The notes below the pieces were generated by a model. It was given only the letters and a program-made list of their open reading frames with translations. It had not been told where the DNA came from and searched no databases. From Austropuccinia psidii (lineage: Eukaryota > Basidiomycota > Pucciniomycetes > Pucciniales > Sphaerophragmiaceae), in NCBI GenBank assembly GCA_023105745.1, contig JALGQZ010000013.1:24686605-24750604 (forward strand): a DNA stretch of 64,000 bases, read 5' to 3'. Positions 1-12,136 of the stretch are shown piece by piece (the stretch's first letter is position 1; each line of letters starts with the position of its first letter). The translations under genes were made by a program, and so were the position numbers.

Positions 1-840
1 CACTAATTACATAAATTTATGGATCATGGGGTCTGACTCTTTCTTCCTCTAGCCAAAAGAAGGCCTGCTTTTACCCTTTAATCCTTTTATTCTCCCAGAA
101 AATACATTGGATTAGAAAGAATAGTGACTCTTGGCCACTAATTTTCTGGATTCTAGGTGGTGTTAAGCCACTGAGTAGTTTGGCTTACTTCCCATTCCTT
201 GAAAGCCTGAAGAAATCAGGGTATTGTCACAATTCTGTCTACCAGACCTCAGCAAAGGGAACTCTTGCTGAAAAGGCTATTAAGCCAGTTGAAAGACCAG
301 TTAATACTGGAAAGTTGTAGATCACATTCCACCATGTGACAGGTATGATCTTTCTAGTTCCATTTATCTTCCATAGGTTGGATAGAAGATTTATTCTCTC
401 TGATATTGGCTGAGTTTTCCTCCAGGAGCTTGATATTCTTGTTGGTCTTCCACCTGACTACTTTGAAAGGTTGAGGAAGTTTCATTTTTTCAAGTCTGAT
501 TACTTTGATCAACTTCAAATTCTTTTGCTCTCAAGTCCCTATACCCTCTCCTGATGACTGATGGTCTTTGGATGGGCTAATCTCTTAGGAATACAAGGTT
601 TCCAAGATGAGATTTTATCATCTCTGAGTTTGTAGAATGAGGTTTATATCTATCTGATTCTTAGTCCCTGTTCTGCAAAGTAATTATAAGTCAGTTTTGA
701 CAAATAAGTGACATCAAATGATACTGTTATCCTTAAATATGAATCTTGAAAAGTGTTTTCTTTTTTGATTATGATGAATTAATTTGTTTTTTGAAGAATA
801 AAAGATTGAATTCTTCCTTTAACTCTAGTTTTTGAAAAGA
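1..840. other. AT-rich sequence without a recognisable gene
   Basis: I see no open frame of useful length, no conserved protein motif and no clear repeat boundary here. Base composition resembles the decayed repeat DNA elsewhere in the window, so it is probably old transposon sequence, but I cannot assign it to a family. Confidence 0.4.
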
Positions 841-899
841 TTTTTTCTCTGTTTGACTTCAAAGGCACTTGTGTTTGATTGAAAATAGGACCAATGGTA

Positions 900-2035
900 A
901 CAACTTGTAAGCTGGATTGAATTAAAGTTACCTATGAATTTTTCACTCCAATTTGGGTTAATTTAAAAGAAATATATTATTGTATATACTTTTTTGCAGA
1001 AAAGAAAATATAAGTTAATATGTTTTTGGAGAATTATTATTCAATATATCAATAATAATGATTAAGGTAAGTTTTTCAAACCAATTTGGGTTAGAGAATT
1101 AATTGGAATAATTTTTTTCACAAAAAATCAAAAAAAAATAAGATCTGTAGATGAAAATTCAAGAATTTAAAATATATAATGATATGTTTTTTGGCCAATT
1201 ATTATTAAAACTATCAATAATAATGATTTAAGTCAATTTTTTTGAAAAAAATTGGGTGGATAGTTTAAATATATGAGTTTTTCTGGAATAGAAATTCAAA
1301 GAGTATATAATTTTATTATATTATGAAAAAAATAAAAAATATATGATTATATATTTTTTGAAACTTTTTTATTTGAAGTATTAATGATAATTATTCAAGT
1401 CAATTTTTAAAAACAATTTGGTAGAAAAATTGACATATAAGGGTTTTTATTAAATAAAGATTCAAATAATATATCTTTTTTTGAAAAAATATCATTGAGA
1501 CTATTGATGGAATACTATAATTGAAACTATTGATAATAATGATCAAAGTAAATTTTTCCCACCAATTTGGGTGAAAAATTAATTTTAAACATTTTCCTCA
1601 AAGAAGAATTCAAAAGATATATACTTTTGTATATATTATTATGAGAATATGTATGATTATATATTTATTTAAAATTTAATTATTATTGAAACTATCAATT
1701 ATAGTGACTCAAAGAAACTTTCAATTCCAAATTGGGTGAAAAAATGGATTGAAAAGGTTTTTCACAAAAAATTTCAAGTAATATATATCTGTATACATTA
1801 TCATGAAAAAGAAAGAGTTTATATATAATTATATTTTTCTTGTAAATTGCATTATTATTGAAGCTATCAATAATGATTATTCATGTGGATTTTTAATTCC
1901 AATTCAGGTGAAAAATGAATTTCAAAATTTTTCTAAAAGAAAAGTTGGATAAAATATACTTCTGTATATATTATGAAAGAAAGTTCAATAGGAAAATTTG
2001 ACTATATTTTTCTTTAAATAAAGTATTTTATGAAT
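900..2035. repeat. Diverged tandem array, about 130-172 bp period
   Basis: A recurring block begins with a variant of CCAATTTGGGTGAAAAATT near 948, 1080, 1248, 1414, 1561, 1726 and 1897. Each is preceded by a variant of CTATCAATAATAATGATT, and a TATATACTTNTGTATATA-like stretch lies inside the unit. Most spacings are 165-172 bp. Copies are heavily diverged, with small indels. It looks like a decayed satellite-type array. No coding potential is seen. Confidence 0.7.
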
Positions 2036-2321
2036 ATAAATAATATATTTTGAAATAATAAAGAGAGGAAAAAACAATAATTTTCTTCTGAAAATTTAAG
2101 TATACCAGATTTTTTTATTTTCCATTTTTTTATATGACTGTTGTTTTTGAGTGAGAGAAGATAAAAATAGAAAATAAATAAATAAATACCCTTTGGAGGT
2201 TGTGATGGTTGACTAAGAGTGTAAATAAGCAAGAAAACAACTATAAAATCTCTAAAAAGCATATACATAAGCTAAAATTAGTTAAAAAAAGCCATAAATT
2301 TGTCTATAGTAGGTCAAGAAC

Positions 2322-2339
2322 CAGCCCAGGCCCCCAAAA
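2322..2339 (-). promoter_or_regulatory. Primer-binding-site-like motif of an old Gypsy element
   Basis: Read on the minus strand, the bases just outside the LTR end are TTTTGGGGGCCTGGGC. They closely match the motif that follows the LTRs of the two young Gypsy elements at 47082 and 62431. Position next to a TG/CA LTR end and similarity to those copies support the call. It implies that the internal part of a minus-strand element once lay to the left. Confidence 0.5.
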
Positions 2340-2379
2340 TGTTGGGCTGACTTTATGCTAAAGCTTCATAATGGTAATA

Positions 2380-3240
2380 CCAAGCTATAACTGTGAGTGT
2401 GACATGATGATAATAGTAAAAAATAAGTGATGGGATGATTAAAAGGGCTATAGTAATGAAAATTAGTGATGGCAAGTACTACTGATAGCCCTGGGTGCAG
2501 TGTTTACCTGTTTGTTTGAAATGATTGAGGTTAATAACTATACATTTCATATTCTCACTGTACAACCTATTAATAATTTATACAATGTAAGAATACTCAG
2601 AACAGGATGATGTATTTTCCTTTGGTGAGGGAAAGGCTCCTATTATCTTGTTCAGGGCTGACAGAAAGCTGTTCACCTTTGAAAAAAACCACAAGGTAAA
2701 TTTTTTCACTATTTTGGGCTGGCTTGTGGTCCCACACACTCAATAAAGACTGTTGTTGGGTGGAAATGTGGTTTTAGAACAACAAGTTGTCATTTTGACC
2801 CAATATAAGGTGACAAATCTCACTAGCAGAGCTTACAGGTGTGTTCTAGTGGTTCTGAAGTATCAGAGACTGTACAGTTTGCATCTTTATGACTCCTATT
2901 GGTCAGATTTTGAATAATCAAAGAATATACATCACTCAATTCAATTGATAAGCTGTTGATTCAGTTATATCAACAGCTGTCCCATAGTAAGATCATTTAC
3001 TGGTTAATGTAGGATTCCAATCTCAAAACCTAAATACCTTTTTCATTTTTGAAGATAGAGAGCTCAAAAATAGCTCATTTCAAAGCTCTTAATGAGCTCT
3101 ACATAATGGTTACTCACTTGCTATACCTAGAATTAAGTATGACAAAGCCCTACCAGTTTCAAATTACACTGTAAGAATATGGATTTTGTATGAATCCTGA
3201 ATTAAGATCATTCACTTGAAGACCTTTTTATAGATGAAAT
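2380..3240 (+). repeat. Direct repeat A (pairs with 11285-12125)
   Basis: The stretch from 'ACTGTGAGTGTGAC' at 2387 to 'GAATATGGATTTTGTATGAAT' near 3195 aligns in order with 11290-12100, with many substitutions and indels. Shared landmarks include 'GAGTGTGACA', 'ATACAATGTA' and 'TACCTAGAATTAAG'. It lies inside the putative LTR and is probably part of that repeat family. Confidence 0.5.
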
Positions 3241-3684
3241 ACAGGGTTATGAATAGTATCATAAATAATCCCTGTTTCTACTCTTTCAAAAAAAGAACCC
3301 ACTTTAGGTATCCCATACTAAAACTGTAGATGTTAGATGAGAGGTGAATATTGTATTCACCAGTATTTGGACTATTATTAGCTCTAATGTCTGTGATTTC
3401 GATGCTAGCCTGATTTGGTTAGTACCATTGGATAGTTCTATTGAGAGCTTCAACTTAAACAGCCATTTGATGGGGTTCCACCTCATCCTCTAGAATTTGG
3501 ATGAGAAGTCAAATTTAAGGCCTATGCTCAGTTCTGGTTTTAAATTTTAATTAATTTGTTTCTACTTATCCTATTGGGATAAGATTGATGTCTTCTGAAA
3601 TGTGGGAGCTTCCTCTTCCATATGGATACTATTATGAGCCATTTGGCACATTCTCAACTTTCTAAAAAACTATACTGGAAAATA

Positions 3685-3785
3685 AAATGTGTCTGAACAT
3701 TGTTCAAATGTGTTTTAACACTATTCAAATGTATTTGAACAGTGTTCAAATGAGTTCAAACAGTGTTAAAATGTGTTCACATCTC
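3685..3785. repeat. 21-bp tandem repeat with a palindromic core
   Basis: Four adjoining 21-bp units begin at 3685, 3706, 3727 and 3748, with a partial fifth after 3769. Each has the form AAATGTNTNTGAACANTGTTC. Because the unit is a multiple of three, the + strand frame reads as a 7-residue repeat (MxxNxxQ), but there is no sign that it is translated. The GAACA-N-TGTTC core is a perfect dyad in some copies, and TTTGAACAgTGTTCAAA near 3734-3750 is the longest. Confidence 0.75.
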
Positions 3786-5250
3786 AACAGGTCAAAAATT
3801 TTCAATAATTTAGACATTCAAGAAATGCTTCCATCAAAAATCCAGCCTTTCTCATTATTTATAAGTCTTTCCATTCCTTTGAAAGAAGATTCTTTAAGTT
3901 GCAAGTATATTTCATGTGCTAATTTCATATTTTTTTGACCTCAGAAATCAAAAATCAAGGAATTGAACATGAATGTTCCTGAATTCAAGATCAACAAATT
4001 CAAATTTCTCAACATCTTTTTATCATTGAAAATTGAAAAAATTGATCAGTTACAATGAGCTGTGTATTTTGAAACATATAATTCTACAAATATTTTTAAT
4101 AAAAAAAACTGATATCTAGAAACCTTTTTCAAAGCTTTAATTGGAATTTTCTTCTGTTTCAAATTCAGAAGGAACTTTTTTTGATGATTAAAGAATAATA
4201 TTCTTTATTTTGAGTTGATCCAAGAATCCTTTGATTGTTTTAGAATGTATTTTATTCATCATTCAAAGTATAATGAGGTCATTCTATCAATCAAAATTAT
4301 TTTCTCAATATTGCTTTAAAATTCAATTCTTTTGATTGCTGAAAAACTTGATATATTTCTAGCTCGGTCAGAGATAATGTTTTTGAATGCTTAGAAAGAG
4401 TAAAGTTTTTTTGGATTGTTCTGAAAATCAAAAATTTGATCAATCTTTTTAAAAAATATTTCTATCTTGATTCAAAAATTAGCATAATTTAATCCTTGAA
4501 TAAAGCAATATTCATTCAATTTTCAATGTAAAAGCTCCTTGATAACTGCCAATGAGATCTATTTGCACAGCTCAGCTATGTTTGTTTCATTTCCAATGTA
4601 ACAATGACAAAAAATTGCTTTAAATTTTGTTAAGAATGCTATTGTGAAATGATATCTTACTTTAAACCAACTTTACTTCTATTCCAAAGTTTTTTCTAAT
4701 AGATGTTAAAAGCTTTAAATCTAATTTTGCCAATAGTTTTTCAATTTCCAGTAAAAGCGCTGTACATCTTTTTAAAGAAGGAAACTTCAAGAAAGTAGTC
4801 TTACAAATTTATGAATTATAAGCTACTATCTCTTTTTTTAATTTTGTTTTAGTTCCTGATAGCTCTTCGAATTCTTACTGCTAAAGAGCGAAATTTGGAT
4901 CCAAATGAGTTTGGAATTACTTAACAAAAAACTCAAGCATGTAGATTTTTGATTGGACAAAAGTTCTATTGAATAAATTATAAGTATTCAATTGACCAGA
5001 TCAAAAATTCTTTTAAAACATTAAACTTTCCATTTTGGTAAATAAATAATAAGATTTATTGAATTGAGAATTTATGCACCTGGGCTGCAGTTCCAAGTGG
5101 TATTTGTGACCCCATTTTTTTTGCCAAAAATACTGATTTTATTTATTTATTATTAGTTTTAATTAATTTTTTAAGAAATAATAAATCTTTCTAATTTTAA
5201 TTTCATCTTTGTGGCCATTTGGGTATCTGAAAATATCTCTAAGGCTCACA

Positions 5251-6027
5251 TGTTTTTTGTTAATAATCGCCCCAATGCTTGTTTTTCCATGGGATGGGCA
5301 GCTTTGCCACCAATTGTTCTACCTGGTTAAATATTGAATGAAAAAATGATCTCTACTTTTTTCTAGCATTTCTTTAGAAGTATGGATTTCAATATTAAAA
5401 AAATTGATTTTTAATATTTCTTGGGAAAGCTTTTATGGAGAAAGTTGCCTCTGTGAACTAAGCCCAAAGCTCACAAGATCTCATTCCTCTTTTTGAATGT
5501 ACCCCATTTTAATCCAATCCCAGGCTCAAGCACTTCATAAAAATCAAGTTTGGGTCAAAGGCAATGTTTATTGAAGCAAGCTGGCAGAGTAGTGACCTGT
5601 TTCCAAGTGAGTAGGTTATCCACCGAGAAGAGATCCTGTCAAGTCCAGCTGGAGTTATGCCTTTCTGCTGCTGAATTCCTTAAGGAGTAAGTTTTGTTTA
5701 TGGAGTATAATTTTTTAGATTTTTTTTTAAAACTCCTTCAAGAAATCTTTGTTTTCTGAGGAGGATGATCAAAAACTTGAAGTTAATCAGCTTAAATCAG
5801 GTGATGATAAGTTTTGGATAGCTGTTCTTTTCAGAAATTATTCGTGGATGGATTTAATGGGGATGATGATGAGAAGAAATTGACAGGATGGTCCATAAAT
5901 GATTCCTTCCATTGTCTCTAGGTCCTCAGGTAAGTCATTCTCATTCTCTTCCACATCTTTCTCACCTAGCTAATCCTCACATCCATCGCATCAATCAACG
6001 AATTCTTAGCAGCTCATCTTCAGCATT
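5251..6027. other. Upstream region of the transporter gene
   Basis: This lies between the old LTR end and the transporter start codon. No protein motif is seen. CpG dinucleotides reappear toward 5980-6030, marking the transition from repeat DNA to the gene. Sequences such as CAGGTAAGTC near 5933 look like a splice donor, so a 5' UTR intron is possible, but the transcription start cannot be placed. Confidence 0.4.
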
Positions 6028-7681
6028 ATGGATTCCATTCCTTATTTTATCTTCGCTGTCGTCTGGATCGTCATTAGCGCAGTGAGCTAGTTTTTCGTCG
6101 TCTTGTCTTTTTAAATCAAGATGCTAAGCTTCTCGAACGATCCCAGTTTTTATACGGTTATCATATTTCGGCGTTGAATAGTGCTCAAGATGCTATCAGC
6201 TGTCATTCTGCTTCTCTTTCAAATGAACTAAATCCGTCATCCTTTGCCTGGACCGCGCCATGTATTGCGATGTCTGAAACACTCTTTGGCTTGTTGACGG
6301 CATCCTATACCATCGGTGGCTTCCTCGGTTCATTATATGCCTCTCGATTAGCGGACAATTATGGTCGAAAACACGCCCTGCTCACTGCCTCAGCTCTAAT
6401 CGGTTCAGGATCCATTATCATGTCTATATCAAACGCATTCTTTTTCATTTTGTTTGGCCGAACAATCATTGGGATCGGCTGTGGCCTCAATACCGTTTTG
6501 GTCCCTATCTATCTTAGCGAAATTTCGCCCCCTTCGATTCGCGGCTCAATCGGCGTCATTAACCAACTTGCTATCGTCATTGGTATCTTTATTTCTCAAC
6601 TCATCAGTTTACCTTTTGCCAAAAGTTATGATTGGCGTTGGATTTTTGCCATCAGTGCCGCTGTCTCTCTTTTCCATCTTTTCACCTCTCCTCTTATGAT
6701 TGAAAGCCCCAAATGGGTATTGGAACAAAAAGAAAAGTATACCAAAAAATCGGATGCCACTGATTCAAATCAACAATGCCAGCAAAACGATGATTTTGAA
6801 GACAATTCAACTTTACTTACCATTGAGGATATGGATCATAGTGCTATTGAGAGACAGCTATTATTAAACTCCACAGCTCATGACGGATCAAATCAATCTC
6901 TGGCTCTAAACGTGGGCTTTAAAGATCCCATCTCGATAAGTCAGCTGCTGATGGATTGGAGATCTGATCCGGCCCTGGCCAATGGACTCAAGATAGTTTT
7001 ACTCACCCAAATTGCTCAACAACTTTCTGGCATCAAGCAAGTCTTCTCTTTTGATTAACTAAAGATCGCCCTCAATACTATCAGCTGATCGTTTTTTCAT
7101 TTTGCTACTTAAAAGTGCGGTGCTGTATTATTCCACCTCAATCATGAAATCCGTTTTACCAACTCAGGCGATTTACATTTCACTCTTCATTTGCGCAATC
7201 AATCTTCTTATGACATTTCCCCCAATATTTTTGGTCGATCGTCTCGGACGGAAATCACTTTTATTATTTTCATTGGCTTCAATGGCATTGACTTCATTCA
7301 CCCTCGCCATTTCTATCAATTATGCATTTGCGAAAGTTTCGAGCATAGCAATCGTGTTATTTGTTGCTAGTTTTAGTGTTGGCTTAGGACCAGTGCCATT
7401 TGTCATATTTAGTGAAATCGTCCCGGCTTATGCGGTCAGTGCTGCTGGATCATTGGGATTATCAGTCAATTGGGCATCTAACTTTTTAGTAGTAAGTACT
7501 CGATTTGCTTTTTTTGAAAACCATCAAGAAATTAACTTTATTTGTTACATAGGGTATGATTTTTTTACCTATGAGAAATGCATTATCATCACCAGATGGA
7601 GATGGCGATGGAAATGTATTTTTTGTTTTTACTTTTGTCACTTTCTTATTTGCCATATTAATACACCAAAACTACAAATAA
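6028..7681 (+). CDS. MFS sugar porter, Vps73/YBR241C-like (four exons)
   Basis: This is a 12-helix membrane transporter of the sugar porter family. My model joins 6028-6081, 6147-7036, 7116-7491 and 7553-7681 (1449 nt, 482 aa, usual for the family). Exon 1 encodes only 18 residues of helix 1. Exon 2 continues with YGYHISALNSAQD, typical of the fungal Vps73-like branch. Family signatures follow in order: GRK (from aa 91), GRTIIGIG (aa 122), PIYLSEISPPSIRG, ESPKW (aa 204), QQLSGIN-AVLYYS across the second junction, DRLGRKS and, at the end, GDGDGNVFFVF. Introns are 65, 79 and 61 nt. The second begins GCAAGT instead of GT; only this junction restores the invariant GINAVLYYS. The long loop after helix 6 (aa about 210-290) carries ERQLLL (from aa 253), a dileucine sorting-type motif that would suit a vacuolar location (inference). 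Substrate is unknown. CpG content is normal, unlike nearby repeats. AATAAA-type signals lie near 7848. Confidence 0.88.
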
Positions 7682-10600
7682 ACATCCTTTTTTGGATAAA
7701 GAAAGAGAATGTTGAATCAACGGACTTATTTTGTTGACTAGTATGCATTACATTTTTCGAACCATCTTCGGCTTCCTTTTAGTGAGTTTATAAGAGCATG
7801 ATGTAAATAGTTAAATTGTATGAATACGCTTGTATTATCAGATAACCAATAAAAATGTTTAGATTTTTTTCCCCAAGCATGAAAAGAAGCGAAAGCAGTT
7901 CTGTGAAGAGGTCCACAATCAAAACCTTGTGAAATATTTACCGTAGATCAAAATTCAAATACGATGATGTTTATATGCAAGCGCGCTGCCTCTGAGGCTC
8001 AAATAGCCAAATCCAGGCCCAAAGGGGCAAATCAATTTGCGCTATACATCCTGTTTTATTTTTATGCTTTGGAATGAATTCATACAATAAAAAATCACTT
8101 TCGTTCCATGAACAAGAAGAATCAAAAATATAAAAAAACCTTTCTGAAGGCGTCGCCGCCGCTGACAGACAGCATTTTTCAAAATCAGCGTCCAAAGCTG
8201 GTGGCCAGCGAAGCTCACATGGGCGCGCCACATACAACTATTGCCTCGCCAATTTCTCATTCCAACAAAACACCTATTGCCATAATTGATTTTATCCCTT
8301 TTAAATTCATAAGGAAATAAGATATTGACAATTGGAATCTTTTTTCAATGTTCTTATTTCAAGAACATAATTATTCTACTCCAGTTGGAATCAACAAGAA
8401 AATTTTCTTGGAAGAAGATGGCCAGTTGGATGAAGAAAAGTGATGACCAAAGGAGATGCTTTTGGGTTCCATGTACTACTAACAAAATCAAAAAAAATAT
8501 GGAAAATTGGCTAACCAGGACGCCCCAGATGCAAAAATAGTGATAAAGAACTTAACAAAAACTTGAGAGAAATATCCATTGTACATCGTAACAAAGCTCA
8601 AGAAAATCTCAAGAAAAAGAAAATCCCATCCTTTAGTCCACCCGCTATAATACTGATATTATACCAAATGATTTTTCTTCCTCACCAAAATTTACAAAAG
8701 GTGGATTTTACAAAGAAAAACTCACAAAGACTCAGATGACTTACAATTAACAATTGGATGCTGGATGCACTACTTCTTGAAGGAAGCTGTTGGTCAATCA
8801 TGGATTCATCAGTATTTCTTTCTGTTGCCACAGATGCTTTCTGAGTTTGCATGTTTCTTGAAAGAAATTTCTCAATATCTAGATTAGTGTATTGATTTTT
8901 TCTTCCTTCATATTGGATGAAAGAATTTGTTTGATTTGTATCCATTTCTTCCTTTTGGAAGCCTCCTGAGATGAAGAAATTTGGTGAGCTTTGAAGCCAC
9001 TGATGATTCATCCGTGGACTCCAATATCTACCTGTGTTTCTTTTGAGTTGAGTGCTTTGACTCAACCTCCCCTTTTGGGTAGACTGAAAAAGAGTTGGTA
9101 GATCAGAATTATTTCTTCTTAGTCCATGAAATCCTTTTGCATGAGTATCTTTCTGCAACATATTGTTAAGATAATCATAGGAAATTTTCTATTCTTGATT
9201 TTTTTTTCCATTATCAATGTCTTTTACTCTAAAAACCCACTTTCTGGTGGCTCTTCTCCTTTCTACAGCTTTATTTCTTCAGACTCCAAGATCAAAAAGC
9301 TGAGGTGGTATAATAGTTAATGACAAAAAATAAAGATTTTAGAAGGAAATTTTTCTTTCTACTTTCTTCAAAAATACTGTTGTAAAATTAAAGAGTGAAT
9401 TTTAAAAGTAATTTATGCTGTTTTTGCTGTTTCTCAACTTGGATTAATTTACAGAATCCAATTAAAGTGTTACAGGGAACTTTCTCTGTATTGATTACCT
9501 AGTGTTAACAAGAATTTCTTGCATTCAGAATTTATAGCTAAGTTTGAAAGTATATTTCAGAAAATACTGTTTTTATTCAGGATAATATATTGAAGATTTA
9601 CTTTTTTTATATTTTTATTATTTTTATTATTTTTATTATTTTTATTATTCTTAGGGTGATAGTGAAAGAATGTAAGCTTTTAGTAAATACATATAAGGCC
9701 TTGTGTGTTTTTACCAATTTATGGCCAAAACACATATTTTACTCATTTTTTTTTGAAAAAAAATTCCTCAGGCTTACTTTTGAGGATTTTTTTTAATTTC
9801 TTTTTGCCATATTTTTTCTGGAATGGGATGTAAAGATACCCAAATTTTTTCAATTTTTTTTGCCAAATTTCTCCAAATTGGCCACTTTTTTTTTGAAAAA
9901 TTCATTCAAAATATTCACATTTATGAAATTTCATTTTTTTGAGAATGAAGGGGAGAATATTTATAATTGGAAACCAGAGGCCCATATTTTTGTGAATTTT
10001 TTTGGGTGGGACAATTGTAGGCCCAAAAAGTGTTTTTTATGTTTTTTGTTCATGTTTTTAAGTAAATTGAAAATGCCATTCATGACATTAATGGAATTAA
10101 AAATGTAACTTATGGCAGTAGTGGGATTGACAATGTCCCAAATGGCATCGAAAATGACAAAACAATATCATAAATGGGACTTTTCAGCTTCATTTTAATT
10201 GAAAAACACCCCTTATGTGGTTTTACCAACTTATGGCAAAAAAATAAGCTTTTAGTAAAAACATGTGAAGGCTTACGTGATTTTACCCAAATGGTTATGT
10301 GGGTATACCAAAGCCCTATTTTCATTATTTTTTAATGTGAAGGACAACACATTTAACTTTAATAAGCTGTACTGAAGTAACAAAAAATTACTCAAAAATG
10401 AGATATCTTGAGAGGAATTAAACTTAATCTTTTTTATTTGAAGGATATTGAGCTTTTCAAATAAAAAATGAAAAATTGAATTTGAACTTCACTTTGAATT
10501 TCTGATATTTTTCTTTGAATTATTCAATTTGAAAGTCAAATTTAACCTGGAATTCAAAAGTCAGTTTTATTTATATTATTCTTGTGAAAATGAAGATAAG

Positions 10601-11280
10601 AAGTTGAAAATGTTAAATTTTCACTTTAACTGTCAGATTTGATAGTTTTTATCAATTTGATAGAAAATGTAAAAAGTTATCAAAGAATTAGAATACTTAA
10701 TTTTTTCAGTGAACATCTAACAGAAATTCTGAATCATTGAAATTATAGAAATAAAAGGAAAAGAAATTTATCAATTATCAATTAATCTTAAAAAACTGAA
10801 TGAAAATGTGATTTAAATTTTTAATAGATAATAATGATAATAAATAGAAGTTTTTTATATTGAAATTCAAAAAATTAAACAAGCTTCTTGAAATTTGATG
10901 TAAAACTGCGACAGTTAAGTTCCTAAGCCTTGTTTTGATGTTAACAAAAGATTGATTAATTTTCTTGTTGTTTTTAAAAATAAAATTAATGTAAAATTTA
11001 ATTTTTATTTATATTTTTCCATAATAAGATATGGTTTATATTTTATTGAGAGATACTCAATTATTGCTTAAGATTATCAAAGATAATTATTTCATTCAAC
11101 TCCGAGTCCCAAAAAGGCTTTGAAAGAATATTATGAGGGTTTTTTATGCAAAAAAAATTGAATATATATCTATATTATATTCTTAACAAAAAATATGATT
11201 TATATTTTTTAATGAAGAAAATATTTCACTATGAATGAAGATTATCAAAGTTTTCAGGATTACTGTATGATACAATAGAT
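7682..11280. other. Intergenic DNA, mostly AT-rich, no secure gene
   Basis: The stretch 7900-8290 keeps CpG and looks genic, but no frame matches a family I know. An open minus-strand frame of 159 codons at 8682-9161 is rich in Q, N, S and T with no recognised motif. A simple (ATTATTTTT)n tract lies at about 9605-9652. Similar 45-50 bp segments at about 9673-9725 and 10246-10297 (AAGCTTTTAGTAAA...TTTTACC) look like parts of one repeat unit. From 10330 to 11280 I see only AT-rich sequence. Confidence 0.4.
9605..9652. repeat. Simple repeat (ATTATTTTT)n
   Basis: About five copies of a 9-bp A/T unit run in tandem. It is a plain low-complexity tract; the nearby short open frame through it is not a gene. 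Confidence 0.8.
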
Positions 11281-11284
11281 AAAA

Positions 11285-12125
11285 GACTATAACTATGAGT
11301 GTGACACATAAAAAGATGGATTTAAGGGTGATTTACAGGGCTTTGCTAGGAGGTATAGTGGTTATGAGTGCTACTGTAAGCCCTGTGTGAATTATTCATT
11401 AGTTGGATGAATATAAAAAAGAGTACAATAATTAAGAGTTGTGATTATAACCTGATCATGCCCAAGAGTCAAATTTTCAGAAACAATTATACAATGTAGG
11501 AGCTTAAGAGAAGGATGGGGATTTCCTTTTGGTGCAGAGTAAGGGCACTTTTCATTTTGAAAAAGTTGGGAAGGAGAACTTGCACCCTGGCATGAAGAAG
11601 GAGTGAATATTCTCACTCCAGAGGGGGTGCTTGAGTCTTACACAGCCCTATATAATCTGTAGTGGGCTCAGTTGTGGTTTTGAATCCACATCTGGTCATT
11701 TTTCCTCAATACAGGGTGAATATTTTCATGAGGGGACCTCACAGACATGTTATGACAGGTCAGACCCATAGAATTCCATACAGAATGCATCAGTGGGCCC
11801 CATATTAGCCATGATATGAGGTATTGAAGGAAAAAAATTCCTTGAAATGGCTTTCAAACATCATATTCAAGAGCATAGAATACTATCCCACAGTATTTGT
11901 TTTTTTTCCAATAGAATGGAATTTTATCCTTCAAGCCATTATAGAATTGTTGGTTTTAAAGATAGAGAGCTCAAAAGCTGCATATTTTTTAGCCCTTAAT
12001 TATTCCTGCACAATTTTAATTCACTTGGTATACCTAGAATTAAGAATAGCTAATTTATACCAGTTTTTAAATCACATTATGTGAATATGGATTTTTATAA
12101 ATACCTTGATAAATTTTATTTTAGG
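11285..12125 (+). repeat. Direct repeat B (pairs with 2380-3240)
   Basis: This aligns in order with 2380-3240 over about 0.85 kb in the same orientation. Landmarks are 'ACTATGAGTGTGACAC' at 11289, 'ACAATGTAGGAG' near 11491 and 'TACCTAGAATTAAGAATA' near 12028. Divergence is high. The pair brackets the transporter gene, but the copies may be independent insertions. Confidence 0.5.
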
Positions 12126-12136
12126 TAGAATAAAGA

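Larger units (their letters stand above)
2340..5250 (-). repeat. Probable old LTR (minus orientation) of the long-LTR Gypsy family
   Basis: The left end (TGTTGGGCTG) abuts a primer-binding-site-like motif. The right end (AAGGCTCACA) matches the terminus of the young LTRs, including the nearby 'GGGTATCTGAAAATATCTCTAAGG' type sequence (here 5220-5250), so on the minus strand the unit runs TGTGAGCC...CAACA. At about 2.9 kb it is longer than the 1.85-2.0 kb young copies, so it may contain an insertion or be two fragments. The 21-bp tandem repeat at 3685 lies inside. No gene is seen. Confidence 0.45.

Noticed and set aside
3685..3785. CRISPR-like array
   Set aside because: Units are adjacent 21-mers without spacers, in a eukaryotic repeat.
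6174..7737. Transporter as two separate genes
   Set aside because: The two long frames are exons of one gene; proper splices restore continuous family motifs and an 18-residue first exon with ATG.
8682..9161. 159-codon minus-strand ORF
   Set aside because: Low-complexity Q/N/S/T-rich frame in AT-rich DNA, with no family similarity I can recognise and no CpG signal of a gene; left as not supported.
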